Assembly (NCBI RefSeq): GCF_001676785.2
Contig: NZ_CP015910.2
Span: forward strand, 2,666,001-2,730,000
DNA from: Brachyspira hyodysenteriae ATCC 27164
GTDB taxonomy: Bacteria; Spirochaetota; Brachyspiria; Brachyspirales; Brachyspiraceae
Direction of reading: 5' to 3'
Length of the DNA: 64,000 bases
Part shown: piece by piece, positions 28,527 through 36,775 of the stretch
Numbering within the stretch: the stretch's first letter is position 1
How the letters are laid out: every line of letters begins with the position of its first letter
Notes under the pieces: generated by a model
Seen by the model: only the letters and a program-made list of their open reading frames with translations
What the model was told of the DNA's origin: nothing
The model's database searches: none
Program-made: the position numbers and the translations under genes

Positions 28527-28613
28527 AAATTTTTAAATTTGTCAATTTTTTTATTCAACTTTTTCCCGCCGCAAAAAGTTGCAAAAAGTGCAAATTGAAA
28601 AATTAGTATATAC
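28521..28613 (+). repeat. Left part of intergenic element, family A
   Basis: Starts TACTAAAAATTTTTAAATTT then TGTCAATTTTTTTATT, followed by the signature hairpin with arms CAACTTTTT and AAAAAGTTG (28556-28581) around loop CCCGCCGC, then GTGCAAATT. The right part is missing. The terminal A/T stretch is shared with the element ending at 28526. Confidence 0.7.
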
Positions 28614-28651
28614 AATTTATAAAGTATATTACAATCCGCTATAAATTATTT

Positions 28652-28804
28652 TTAACTTTTATACCAAGAAAGAGGATTACTTTCTATAGGCGAATTTGAA
28701 AAAGCATATTTCATATTGACATTTTCTCCTAATTTTCAAGATTCTAAATCCTGATTAAAAGAATAAGCACTTTCAAACATATAAATTTTATATCAATTTT
28801 TCAA
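28652..28804 (-). pseudogene. Remnant of a DUF285/BspA-type surface protein
   Basis: The minus strand reads in one frame through a DUF285-like repeat: MFESAYSFNQDLES, stop, KLGENVNMKYAFSNSP, SNPLSWYKS, stop. Repeats of the form MF..A.SFNQDL..W....V.NM..MF are typical of this family. Two in-frame TGA codons stand where Trp would be expected (after DLES, and in the LKN-stop-YKIY stretch before the Met), while a third Trp is TGG. There is no upstream coding region, so it is a dead C-terminal fragment. Which intact gene it came from is not visible here. Confidence 0.6.
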
Positions 28805-29045
28805 TACCAAAGTTTAATTATTACATAGCATTTCATTATAATATATGTCTTTTTGCAACTTTTTTGGCAAAAAAAGTTGATATAATTTTTTAATTTATCT
28901 AAAATAATAATTTTACTTTTTTGTTTTATTTTGAATCCCCGCCCTTTAAAATTTATAGTATTAATTTCAATTAAAAATTTTATTTATATCAAAAGCTTAA
29001 ATTATAAAAAGCACCCACCCCCAAGATTTATTTAACTTTATAATT
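28803..29045. repeat. Degenerate direct repeat, copy 2 (matches 27960-28195)
   Basis: Partner of the stretch at 27960-28195, sharing the same landmark order, with the difference that this copy keeps a hairpin of arms CAACTTTTTT and AAAAAAAGTTG near 28855. It runs into the nested-palindrome copy at 28937. Confidence 0.6.
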
Positions 29046-29136
29046 AAATATACTGCACGATAAATGCATTTTTATATATGGTTTAAATGAATTGATAACA
29101 AAATTTATATTTTCAGATTCGTTTACCGTGCGTTAA
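28937..29136. repeat. Nested-palindrome element, family B, left half and centre
   Basis: Landmarks in order: CCCCGCCC (28937), CCCACCCCCAAG, TGCACG, and ACCGTGCGTTAA near 29125. The right half (CTTGGGCGGG, AAAGGGCGGGG) is missing. It lies downstream of the argH terminator, in a gene-free stretch of 1.3 kb (27911-29230). Confidence 0.65.
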
Positions 29137-29162
29137 AAATAATTTGGTAAAAATGCAATAAA

Positions 29163-29200
29163 AAAACAAGAGCACCATTTTTTAATAGTACCCTTGTTTT
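29163..29200 (-). terminator. Terminator after argH
   Basis: Arms AAAACAAG and CTTGTTTT extend to 13 pairs with two wobble pairs; a T run follows on the minus strand. It lies 30 bases after the argH stop. Confidence 0.88.
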
Positions 29201-29230
29201 ATATTTTTTATTTACTTAAAAATAATAAAT

Positions 29231-30619
29231 TTACTTTCCGTTTGATTTAAGCCACTCTTTGTTTATTTTTATCACTTCCATAACAGCACTCTCGCTAGGA
29301 CTTCCAATCATTGTCTTATTAGCAACCTGAGCTTCAGGAGTTATACAAGCATAAATATCATCTTCAAAAAGATCTGACTCTTTTTTGTATTCTTCTATAG
29401 AAAGAGTAGAAAGATTTTTGTTATTATTAATTGAGTACACTACAAGACGTCCTGAAACAGCATGTGCATCTCTAAAAGGCATACCCTTTCTTACAAGATA
29501 ATCAGCAACCTCAGTAGCATTCAAAAATCCTTCATTAACAGAATTAAGCATATTATCTTTATTAACTTTCATTGTCTTTAATACATTAGGAAGTATTGAT
29601 AAACAATTCTTAACATTCTCTAAAGAATCAAATATACCCTCTTTGTCTTCCTGCATATCTTTGTTGTATGCTAAAGGCAAAGACTTCATCACTGTCAATA
29701 TAGAAAATAAATTTCCGTAAACCCTTCCAGTCTTTCCGCGAATAAGTTCAAGTATGTCCGGATTCTTCTTTTGAGGCATTAAACTTGAACCTGTTGTAAA
29801 CTCATCATCAAATTCTACAAATTTGAATTCTGAAGTAGAATATAATATCAGCTCCTCAGAAAAACGGCTTAAATGCATCATTATTATTGATAAAGCAGAT
29901 TCCACCTCAATAACAAAATCCCTGTCAGATACTGCATCCAATGAGTTAAGCATAACATTTTTGAAATTGAGAGTTTCAGCAGTTTTTTTGTTGTCTATTT
30001 TGTAAGTAGAACAAGCCAAAGCACCAGCACCTAAAGGCATAACATCTATTCTTTTGTAAGCATCAGTTAATCTGTCAAAATCTCTTTTGAACATCTCAAC
30101 ATAAGCACCTAAATAATGTGCAAATGTTATAACCTGTGCCCTTTGAAGATGTGTGTATCCGCTCATATAGGTTTTTGTATGCTCTTTTTGAATGCTTACC
30201 AATGTAGAAATTAAATCTAATATTAAAGATTTCATATTTTCTACTTTGTTTTTTAAATGCATTCTCAAATCAAGTGCCACCTGATCATTTCTGCTTCTTC
30301 CAGTATGAACTTTTTTTCCTACTTCACCTACTCTGTCAATAAGCCATCTTTCAACTTGAGTATGTATATCTTCTAATTCAAAATCAAATTGAAGTTTATT
30401 ATTTTCAATATCATCTAAAATCTGTTTTAGACCATTTATTATAGTTACGCTTTCATCGAGAGGTATAATAGAGCATTCTCCAAGCATTTTTGCATGTGCT
30501 ATGCTTCCTAATATATCCTCTCTATACATCTTACAATCGAAAGATAATGAAGAATTAAAATCATTAGCTTCCTTGTTAAGCTCTTTAGAAAAGCGTCCCC
30601 CCCATAATTTTTCTTTCAT
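29231..30619 (-). CDS. argH: Argininosuccinate lyase
   Basis: Last step of arginine biosynthesis, splitting argininosuccinate to arginine and fumarate. 462 residues, the usual size. The family signature GSSLMPQKKNPD is near residue 277, with the N-terminal GRSRNDQVALDLR and TYMSGYTHLQRAQ catalytic regions. It starts only six bases after argG, so they form one message. A terminator ends the unit. Confidence 0.98.
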   Translation of the reverse strand: MKEKLWGGRFSKELNKEANDFNSSLSFDCKMYREDILGSIAHAKMLGECSIIPLDESVTIINGLKQILDDIENNKLQFDFELEDIHTQVERWLIDRVGEVGKKVHTGRSRNDQVALDLRMHLKNKVENMKSLILDLISTLVSIQKEHTKTYMSGYTHLQRAQVITFAHYLGAYVEMFKRDFDRLTDAYKRIDVMPLGAGALACSTYKIDNKKTAETLNFKNVMLNSLDAVSDRDFVIEVESALSIIMMHLSRFSEELILYSTSEFKFVEFDDEFTTGSSLMPQKKNPDILELIRGKTGRVYGNLFSILTVMKSLPLAYNKDMQEDKEGIFDSLENVKNCLSILPNVLKTMKVNKDNMLNSVNEGFLNATEVADYLVRKGMPFRDAHAVSGRLVVYSINNNKNLSTLSIEEYKKESDLFEDDIYACITPEAQVANKTMIGSPSESAVMEVIKINKEWLKSNGK

Positions 30620-30625
30620 AATTAA

Positions 30626-31846
30626 TTATTTTAACCCCATTTTTTTAGCTTGCTCTTTCATTAAAGCATTAACTTTTAAAGGTAAACCGAATAATGTTAT
30701 GAAGCCTTGAGCATCATGGTGATCGTATAATTCGCCTGTAGTAAAGCTAGCCAAACTCTGATTATAAAGTGAATAAGGAGAAGTAACACCAGCAGGTATA
30801 ATATTACCTTTGTATAATTTTAATTTTACTTTTCCTGTTACAGTTTGCTGAGTGCTGTCAATGAATGCACATAAAGCCTCTCTTAAAGGAGTAAACCATC
30901 TTCCGCTATATACTAAATCAGTTAATTTATGAGAAACTACATGTTTGAAATATAATGTTTCTCTGTCTAAGCATAAATGTTCGATTTCTCTATGAGCAGC
31001 ATAAAGAATAGTGCCTCCTGGAGTTTCATATACACCGCGGCATTTTATTCCTACTACTCTGTTTTCTAATAAATCAACTATACCAACTGCATGCTTTCCG
31101 CCTATCTCATTTAAGTATTTAACTAAATCAGAAGGAGAGAAAGTTTTTCCATCTACTTTAGTTGGTATGCCTTTTTCAAATTCTAATTCAACAAACTGAC
31201 CTTCATTAGGAGCGTTCTCTATAGTGTTTGATAATTTAAGAAGTCTTTCATAATTAGGCATATTAGCAGGATCTTCAAGTTCTAATCCCTCATGTGATAA
31301 ATGCCAAAGGTTCTTATCTCTTGAATAAGAATCATCTTTCTTCATAGGAACTTCTATATTTCTGTCTTCCAAGTATTTGATTTCTTCTTCTCTTGAAGAT
31401 ATATTCCATTCTCTCCAAGGAGCAATGATTTCAAAGTTAGGGGCTAATGCTTTAACAGTTAATTCAAATCTTACTTGGTCATTACCTTTTCCTGTAGCAC
31501 CATGGGCTATAGCAGTAGCACCTTCTTCTAAAGCAACCTCAACAAGTTTTTTTGCTATTAAAGGTCTTGCTGCAGAAGTACCAAGTAAATATTTATCTTC
31601 GTAAGTAGCTTCAGCTTTAACTATAGGATAAATATAATCTGTAACAAACTCATCTTCGCATTTAACTAATCTGTATTTTACAGCACCAGTTTTTAAAGCT
31701 TTTTCCTCTAAACCGTCAGTTTCTGTACCTTGACCAACATCCACACATACAGCGATTACATCATAATCATAATTCTCTTTAAGCCATGGTATAATAACTG
31801 TAGTGTCCAAACCGCCTGAATAGGCTAATACTAATTTTTTTTTCAT
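30626..31846 (-). CDS. argG: Argininosuccinate synthase
   Basis: Joins citrulline and aspartate with ATP. 406 residues. The N-terminal ATP pyrophosphatase loop AYSGGLDTT (residues 9-17) and the [13 protein letters not shown] motif (near residue 118) are present, as is the C-terminal KLYKGN stretch. The ATG follows an AAGGGA site. It lies between argF and argH, with a family A element in the 356-base gap to argF. Confidence 0.98.
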   Translation of the reverse strand: MKKKLVLAYSGGLDTTVIIPWLKENYDYDVIAVCVDVGQGTETDGLEEKALKTGAVKYRLVKCEDEFVTDYIYPIVKAEATYEDKYLLGTSAARPLIAKKLVEVALEEGATAIAHGATGKGNDQVRFELTVKALAPNFEIIAPWREWNISSREEEIKYLEDRNIEVPMKKDDSYSRDKNLWHLSHEGLELEDPANMPNYERLLKLSNTIENAPNEGQFVELEFEKGIPTKVDGKTFSPSDLVKYLNEIGGKHAVGIVDLLENRVVGIKCRGVYETPGGTILYAAHREIEHLCLDRETLYFKHVVSHKLTDLVYSGRWFTPLREALCAFIDSTQQTVTGKVKLKLYKGNIIPAGVTSPYSLYNQSLASFTTGELYDHHDAQGFITLFGLPLKVNALMKEQAKKMGLK

Positions 31847-31884
31847 GATAAATCCCTTGTTATATAAGATATTTTTTATTTATA

Positions 31885-32160
31885 TTAAAAATCTTAAGTT
31901 TATTAATTTTTTATCGTTCTTTTTCCCGCCGCAAAAAGAACCAAAAAGTGCAAGTATAAAATAATATAAAAGTATACTAAATATATCTTATATGCAAGAT
32001 AAATTATTTAATTTAGATACACAAAAAATAGACTTATACAATATAGCCTTTTTGCTTCTTTGTGGCAACAAAAGAAGTGGGGTGCGGGGCAAAGCCCTGC
32101 AAATATTATAGTTTTAGAAAATTAATTTTTTTATAAACTTAAAAATTTTCAGTATATATA
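31885..32160 (+). repeat. Intergenic element, family A, between argG and argF
   Basis: Full copy: left terminus AAAATCTTAAGTTTATTAA; hairpin with arms GTTCTTTTT and AAAAAGAAC (31916-31941) around CCCGCCGC; AAAAAGTGCAAGTATAAA; a second hairpin with arms CTTCTTTG and AAAAGAAG; a GC-rich GGGG...CCC hairpin; right terminus ending CTTAAAAATTTTCAGTATAT. The termini are inverted with respect to each other. The arms differ from other copies (GTTC/GAAC versus CAAC/GTTG) but still pair. Confidence 0.75.
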
Positions 32161-32202
32161 CTCCACGAATCACAAAGATTTAAAATCAATTTAATATAAA
32201 TA

Positions 32203-33144
32203 TTATTCTTTTACTATACTGCTCATTATAGCCATTTGAGCATGCATTCTGTTTTCTGCCTCTTCATAAATATATTGAGAATTCATATTGAATACTTCTT
32301 CGCTTATCTCCTCGCCTTTATGTGCAGGCAAACAGTGAAGTGCTATAGCTCCTTTATTAGCAAGAGCAAATAACTCTTTAGTAAGAGTAAAGCCCTTAAA
32401 TACATTAAGTCTTTCTTCTTTCTCTTTCTCCTGTCCCATAGAAGCCCATACATCTGTATAAACTACATCGGCTCCGCTTACTGCCTCTTTTACATCATTA
32501 ACAATATCAACGGTACATCCTGTATTTTTTGCTATGTTCTTAGCTACTTCTATAGTTTTTGCATCAGGTTCATAACCTTTAGGAACTCCTACTTTGATAT
32601 TAACTCCTAAAGATGTACAGCCTGTTAAAAGACTGTTGCATACATTATTACCATCGCCTATATATGTTAATGTTAAGCCTTTCAATTTACCGAAATGCTC
32701 TTTCATAGTAAATAAATCCGCCATAATCTGACAAGGATGTGAAAGGTCTGTCAAAGCATTTATAACAGGTACTTTTGAATATTTAGCAAAATCCTCAACA
32801 TCGCTATGAGCAAAAGTTCTAATCATAATCAAATCGCAGTATCTTGAAATAACATTAGAACTGTCTTCAATACTTTCTCTTTGTCCTAATATAATCTCAT
32901 CTTGCTTTAATACAAAAGCATCTCCGCCTAATTTCTTCATTCCTATTTCAAAACTTAAACGAGTCCTCAAACTAGGCTTTGAAAAATACATCACCATAGT
33001 TCTATTTTTCATTATATCTATTTCTTCTCTATTTCTTACCTTTGATTTTAACTCGAAGGTATAATCAATCAATGCTGATAACTCTTCGCTTGTAAAATCT
33101 TCCAAATTAATAAAATGTCTTCCTGATAAATTCACTTTTTTCAT
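32203..33144 (-). CDS. argF: Ornithine carbamoyltransferase
   Basis: Makes citrulline from ornithine and carbamoyl phosphate. 313 residues. Carbamoyl-phosphate site SLRTRLSFE near residue 55; HPCQIMADL near 133; the ornithine loop HCLPAHKGEEI near 275. AT-rich leader with a GGGAAA site. The order argF, argG, argH on one strand is a classical biosynthetic cluster. Confidence 0.98.
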   Translation of the reverse strand: MKKVNLSGRHFINLEDFTSEELSALIDYTFELKSKVRNREEIDIMKNRTMVMYFSKPSLRTRLSFEIGMKKLGGDAFVLKQDEIILGQRESIEDSSNVISRYCDLIMIRTFAHSDVEDFAKYSKVPVINALTDLSHPCQIMADLFTMKEHFGKLKGLTLTYIGDGNNVCNSLLTGCTSLGVNIKVGVPKGYEPDAKTIEVAKNIAKNTGCTVDIVNDVKEAVSGADVVYTDVWASMGQEKEKEERLNVFKGFTLTKELFALANKGAIALHCLPAHKGEEISEEVFNMNSQYIYEEAENRMHAQMAIMSSIVKE

Positions 33145-33264
33145 AATTTTTTCCCATTTAAGTTTTTAATATTATTTTTTTGAGTAATACTATATATCGT
33201 TTTTATAATTTTGCAATATTATGTTTCTATAATTTTAGAAATTTGAAAATAAAATATATAAAAA

Positions 33265-33296
33265 AAACGTATAACATAACAATATGCCATACGTTT
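33265..33296 (-). terminator. Terminator after the FlgN-like gene
   Basis: Arms AAACGTAT and ATACGTTT, extended by inner wobble pairs. T run on the minus strand. 24 bases after the stop. Confidence 0.8.
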
Positions 33297-33319
33297 AATT
33301 AAGATATAAATATTCTATA

Positions 33320-33829
33320 TTAAACTTGCTTATTTACTAATACTGATAATTTCCTATTAACAACATGCTCTTTACCTTTGTTGTTATATCCTACTTTTTT
33401 GCTTTCATTTAAAACTTCTTTCATATTTGCAAATAAATCTAAAGCTTCATCAAAAAGTTTAGGAGCTAATTTATTTAAATGTTTTAATCTAGCCATTAAA
33501 GTAACTAATTCAAGACGTAATGCTGATATTCTAGCTGTTTTATTCAATGGTATTCTTCTAATAATATCAGATAATGTTGCTGTTTCTGATAAATGAGGGA
33601 ATTTATTTAATACTATCAAATCAATAACATTTTCTCTCATTTTTCTAAGCTCATTAGCTTCAGTCATTTTTTCATTTTGATGATCACAATATAAATGTAT
33701 ATCCTGTAATCTTGTATTGATTATAGAATTAACTTTTTTTTCTTCATCTTCCAATATTATTTTGTAAACTTCTATTTCTTTGGATAAAAGAATCTCTATT
33801 TTTGTAAGTTCTTCATATAAGTTAAACAT
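33320..33829 (-). CDS. FlgN-like flagellar export chaperone (probable)
   Basis: 169 residues from the ATG at 33829; a GTG three codons upstream lies within the AGGTGG ribosome site, so I chose the ATG. The protein is almost all helix, starting MFNLYEELTKIEILLSKEIEVYK with later helical blocks and a basic, loose C-terminus (KEHVVNRKLSV). Two long N-terminal helices and a length near 165 fit FlgN, which escorts hook-junction proteins FlgK and FlgL. No enzyme motif is present. The assignment is from fold pattern, not a conserved signature. Confidence 0.5.
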   Translation of the reverse strand: MFNLYEELTKIEILLSKEIEVYKIILEDEEKKVNSIINTRLQDIHLYCDHQNEKMTEANELRKMRENVIDLIVLNKFPHLSETATLSDIIRRIPLNKTARISALRLELVTLMARLKHLNKLAPKLFDEALDLFANMKEVLNESKKVGYNNKGKEHVVNRKLSVLVNKQV

Positions 33830-33933
33830 AAATACCACCTTTAAGTTAAAGCCGATTAAAATTATTAATCAGCTATGTGATAATTTATCGGCAGTTATTA
33901 TGATTACTTAACATATTTTTTAAAAATATTATG

Positions 33934-35232
33934 TTAATTTTCTACATCTATGGATTTTATGGCTTCTATGCACATATCTCTATATTCAGGCTCAGAATAA
34001 GTAAACCAAGCAAGTAATGCGAGCTTTTTAGCTGCACAAGCTACTGTAATAATATGATCATTATCTTCTAATTCTTTTTCATATACTATACTTTCTATTT
34101 TACCGCTTTGAGATTTTACCTCAAGTTTTTCACCTTTATCTTCTCCGGCAATATCTATCTGTTTTAGTACATATTCCATTATTACATCGATCTCTTCATT
34201 AGCAAAAGAGTAAACCTGCATAGCTATATATACATTAATATCTTTGAATTCTATTAAAGATTTATCATTTTTGAATACATTCATACGCATAGGCAGAATA
34301 ATAGTAAATCCTGCTGCTATAGGATAACGAGCCTTTTCAAGTCTGAATCCTATTTGAAGAGTATCCTGCTGATGATGAAAAGTTTTTTTACTTTCTATAA
34401 ATTTGGCTAAATTTTCATCATCTAAATAATGGGCAATATCAATAAGAATGTCCCAAGGATATTTTAATGAAGCATCTTTTTTATATGATTCCTGAAAAGC
34501 ATACATAATTTTTTTATACATAGTCTTTTCTTTGTTGTCTATAGCCTCTCTGAACGGAAAATAGAGCCAAATCATACTAACAAAGCTTTTAAACCAAAAT
34601 TTGGCATTCATCTCTTCAGTATCCCATAAAAAGAAATCTGCTGCTAAAGTCAATCTATCATCTTCATCAGCATCTATAAAGTCAGTAAACCAATTTTTAC
34701 CCCAATATCCTAAGGAAGACAAAGCAAAATACTCTTTTTCTATTACAGGATAATTATAAGGCATAGATATCATGAAATTACTGAAACCATTATCATGATG
34801 TGTTATAAGCATTTTAGCATAATCTGCTAATGAATTAACAAAAAATTTTTTTAAAGCTTCAAAATCTCTGCTTTTAAAATAGCCGCTCGGATCTTTATGA
34901 ACAGAATCCTCTATAAACTCTATATCAAGCCTTCTAGCTATTCTATCTAGAACACCTACTATAAATCTATGATATCCTGCCCCAAAAGAACCTGTAGTTA
35001 TAGTTATGAATAAAGTATCTGTTTTAAACTCAAAATATATAGGATCAGCAGAAGGGTGAAACGAATATATAAGAGTGCTGCCGTCTTCTATTATAGAAAA
35101 CTCTGAAATCATTACAAGCGGATTAATATTAACTTCGTTTAAAGAAGAAACTATCGCTTTAAATAATCTGTCTTGGTTAGGAATAACCCTTCTATTATCA
35201 AATGTCGCTGACAGCAAAAACTCTACATTCAT
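33934..35232 (-). CDS. Unrecognised 432-residue protein
   Basis: I do not recognise the family. No signal peptide or membrane span is evident. Features seen: Trp/Phe-rich stretches (YWGKNWFTDFID, KFWFKSFVSMIWLYFPF), an N-terminal beta-rich part ending in GSFGAGYHRFIVGVLDRIAR, and a C-terminal stretch with an EDKGEKLEVKSQSG loop. It starts 105 bases upstream of the FlgN-like gene and may share its transcript. Confidence 0.5.
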   Translation of the reverse strand: MNVEFLLSATFDNRRVIPNQDRLFKAIVSSLNEVNINPLVMISEFSIIEDGSTLIYSFHPSADPIYFEFKTDTLFITITTGSFGAGYHRFIVGVLDRIARRLDIEFIEDSVHKDPSGYFKSRDFEALKKFFVNSLADYAKMLITHHDNGFSNFMISMPYNYPVIEKEYFALSSLGYWGKNWFTDFIDADEDDRLTLAADFFLWDTEEMNAKFWFKSFVSMIWLYFPFREAIDNKEKTMYKKIMYAFQESYKKDASLKYPWDILIDIAHYLDDENLAKFIESKKTFHHQQDTLQIGFRLEKARYPIAAGFTIILPMRMNVFKNDKSLIEFKDINVYIAMQVYSFANEEIDVIMEYVLKQIDIAGEDKGEKLEVKSQSGKIESIVYEKELEDNDHIITVACAAKKLALLAWFTYSEPEYRDMCIEAIKSIDVEN

Positions 35233-35375
35233 TTTAATAAAATTCTACTTATTTTTATAATATTTACATTATACTATAATAACATTTTTTATTATTTTAG
35301 CAATATATATTTAATAAAGTTTTATATATAAATAGTAAAAATATAAAATTTCATACACTTTAACAATATAAATGC

Positions 35376-35404
35376 TTGACTTTTTTTTAATGATATGCTA
35401 TTAT
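35376..35404 (+). promoter_or_regulatory. Promoter of tRNA-Val
   Basis: TTGACT, 17 bases, TATTAT, 21 bases before the tRNA. A T-rich spacer fits strong stable-RNA promoters of this organism. Confidence 0.6.
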
Positions 35405-35425
35405 AAATTAACATTTCAAAAGAAA

Positions 35426-35498
35426 GGGCGATTAGCTCAGCTGGGAGAGCGGGTGCCTTACAAGCACTAGGTCGGCGGTTCGAGCCCGTCATCGCCCA
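35426..35498 (+). tRNA. tRNA-Val (anticodon UAC)
   Basis: A 73-base cloverleaf: acceptor GGGCGAT pairs with ATCGCCC; D arm GCTC/GAGC; anticodon arm GGTGC/GCACT with loop CTTACAA, so the anticodon is TAC; T arm GGCGG/CCGTC with TTCGAGC. Discriminator A is followed by ATTTT, so CCA is not encoded. No other tRNA is in the window. Confidence 0.97.
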
Positions 35499-35663
35499 AT
35501 TTTTCCCCCTCATAAATAAATCTTTTTTGATAAAACTTCCTATTAAATATGATTTTTTTAACGATAATAAATTTGAATTTAATGTTAATATATGTTAATA
35601 TTATGTAAACAAAATATTTTTTTAATAGAGTAAAAATAAAATAAAGAGTAAAAATAAAATAAT

Positions 35664-36752
35664 ATGACTGTTTTACAATATGTTTTAGTAATAACGACTA
35701 TACTAGTGGTATTGGCCTTAATAAGCTTTATAATAAAGGCCGGATCTAAATATAAAATATTTACAATAGCTCTTATGACTATAATTGTATCATCTATATC
35801 AGCAGTAGGAATAATATATATAAATAATACTAGGGATATAATGTCTAGTTCTGATATAAAGCAGATTCAGCTTGAAGAAGAGAAAAAAAGAATTAGAAAA
35901 GATATGATTATAAGACCAGGAGCAATAGAGACTATAGCTCTTCATTTGGCATATTCAAATAGAATATCTCCTCCTACTATAAAAAATAGAGAATTAGGAT
36001 TCTATTTAGACGGAATATGGTTTAATTGGGCTAATGGAAAATTATTAACTGATGAGGATATGACTAATCAAGATAATTATATACCTTTCGGTTTTTATAG
36101 CTATACTATAGACGGACTTCCTGAAGTGCAGCAGGAAACTCCTGAAAGAACTAAAGAACTTCAGGAATATTATAAGAGAAGAGTTAATAACACAAAATAT
36201 ATCAATAATAAATTCCTAGATACTCTTTATGACGGAACAAGTGAAAGAAGTATGGTAAAACATATAAGCACAAAAAGTATTTTGGGATATAAAGTAAGAG
36301 TTCATGATTATGTATATGAACCTCTTTCCAATGTAAGCGTAGAGGTAAAACTTATAGCACAGACTAATCAGGAAGTAGAAAATTTCTTAGATTCTCTAAA
36401 AATAGTCAGCGGATATGTTTGGAAAATAATTTCAAAAAGTGCAAGCAGAAGTTATCATAGCTATGGTGTGGCATTCGATACTTTGCCTAAAAAAAATAAT
36501 GGTAAGCAGATATATTGGGCTTGGACTAGAGTTAATAATAAAGCATGGTATGCTGTTCCTTATGATAAAAGATGGCATCCTCCTAAAGAAGTTATAAAAG
36601 TATTTGAAAAGTATGGATTTATATGGGGCGGTAAATGGCATAATTATGATACTATACATTTTGAATATAGACCTGAACTGATAATATATAATAAAATTAA
36701 AAATGATGAAGATGCTACATACGAACTTATAGAGAAATACGGCATATTCTAA
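35664..36752 (+). CDS. M15-type D-Ala-D-Ala carboxypeptidase-like membrane protein
   Basis: 362 residues. Two membrane spans at the N-terminus (about residues 5-25 and 32-53) are followed by a long spacer and a C-terminal peptidase_M15-type domain: SYHSYGVAFDTLP supplies metal His and Asp, and WGGKWHNYDTIHFEY supplies the later Asp and His. Such enzymes trim peptidoglycan cross-links outside the membrane. The anchor is unusual. It starts 165 bases after tRNA-Val and precedes the Maf-like gene by 23 bases. Confidence 0.85.
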   Translation: MTVLQYVLVITTILVVLALISFIIKAGSKYKIFTIALMTIIVSSISAVGIIYINNTRDIMSSSDIKQIQLEEEKKRIRKDMIIRPGAIETIALHLAYSNRISPPTIKNRELGFYLDGIWFNWANGKLLTDEDMTNQDNYIPFGFYSYTIDGLPEVQQETPERTKELQEYYKRRVNNTKYINNKFLDTLYDGTSERSMVKHISTKSILGYKVRVHDYVYEPLSNVSVEVKLIAQTNQEVENFLDSLKIVSGYVWKIISKSASRSYHSYGVAFDTLPKKNNGKQIYWAWTRVNNKAWYAVPYDKRWHPPKEVIKVFEKYGFIWGGKWHNYDTIHFEYRPELIIYNKIKNDEDATYELIEKYGIF

Positions 36753-36775
36753 AAATAATCTGCAGAGAAAATGAA

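Noticed and set aside
28276-28545. 89-codon frame on the minus strand
   Set aside because: It runs over family A repeat pieces whose variable loops differ between copies, so it is not conserved as protein.
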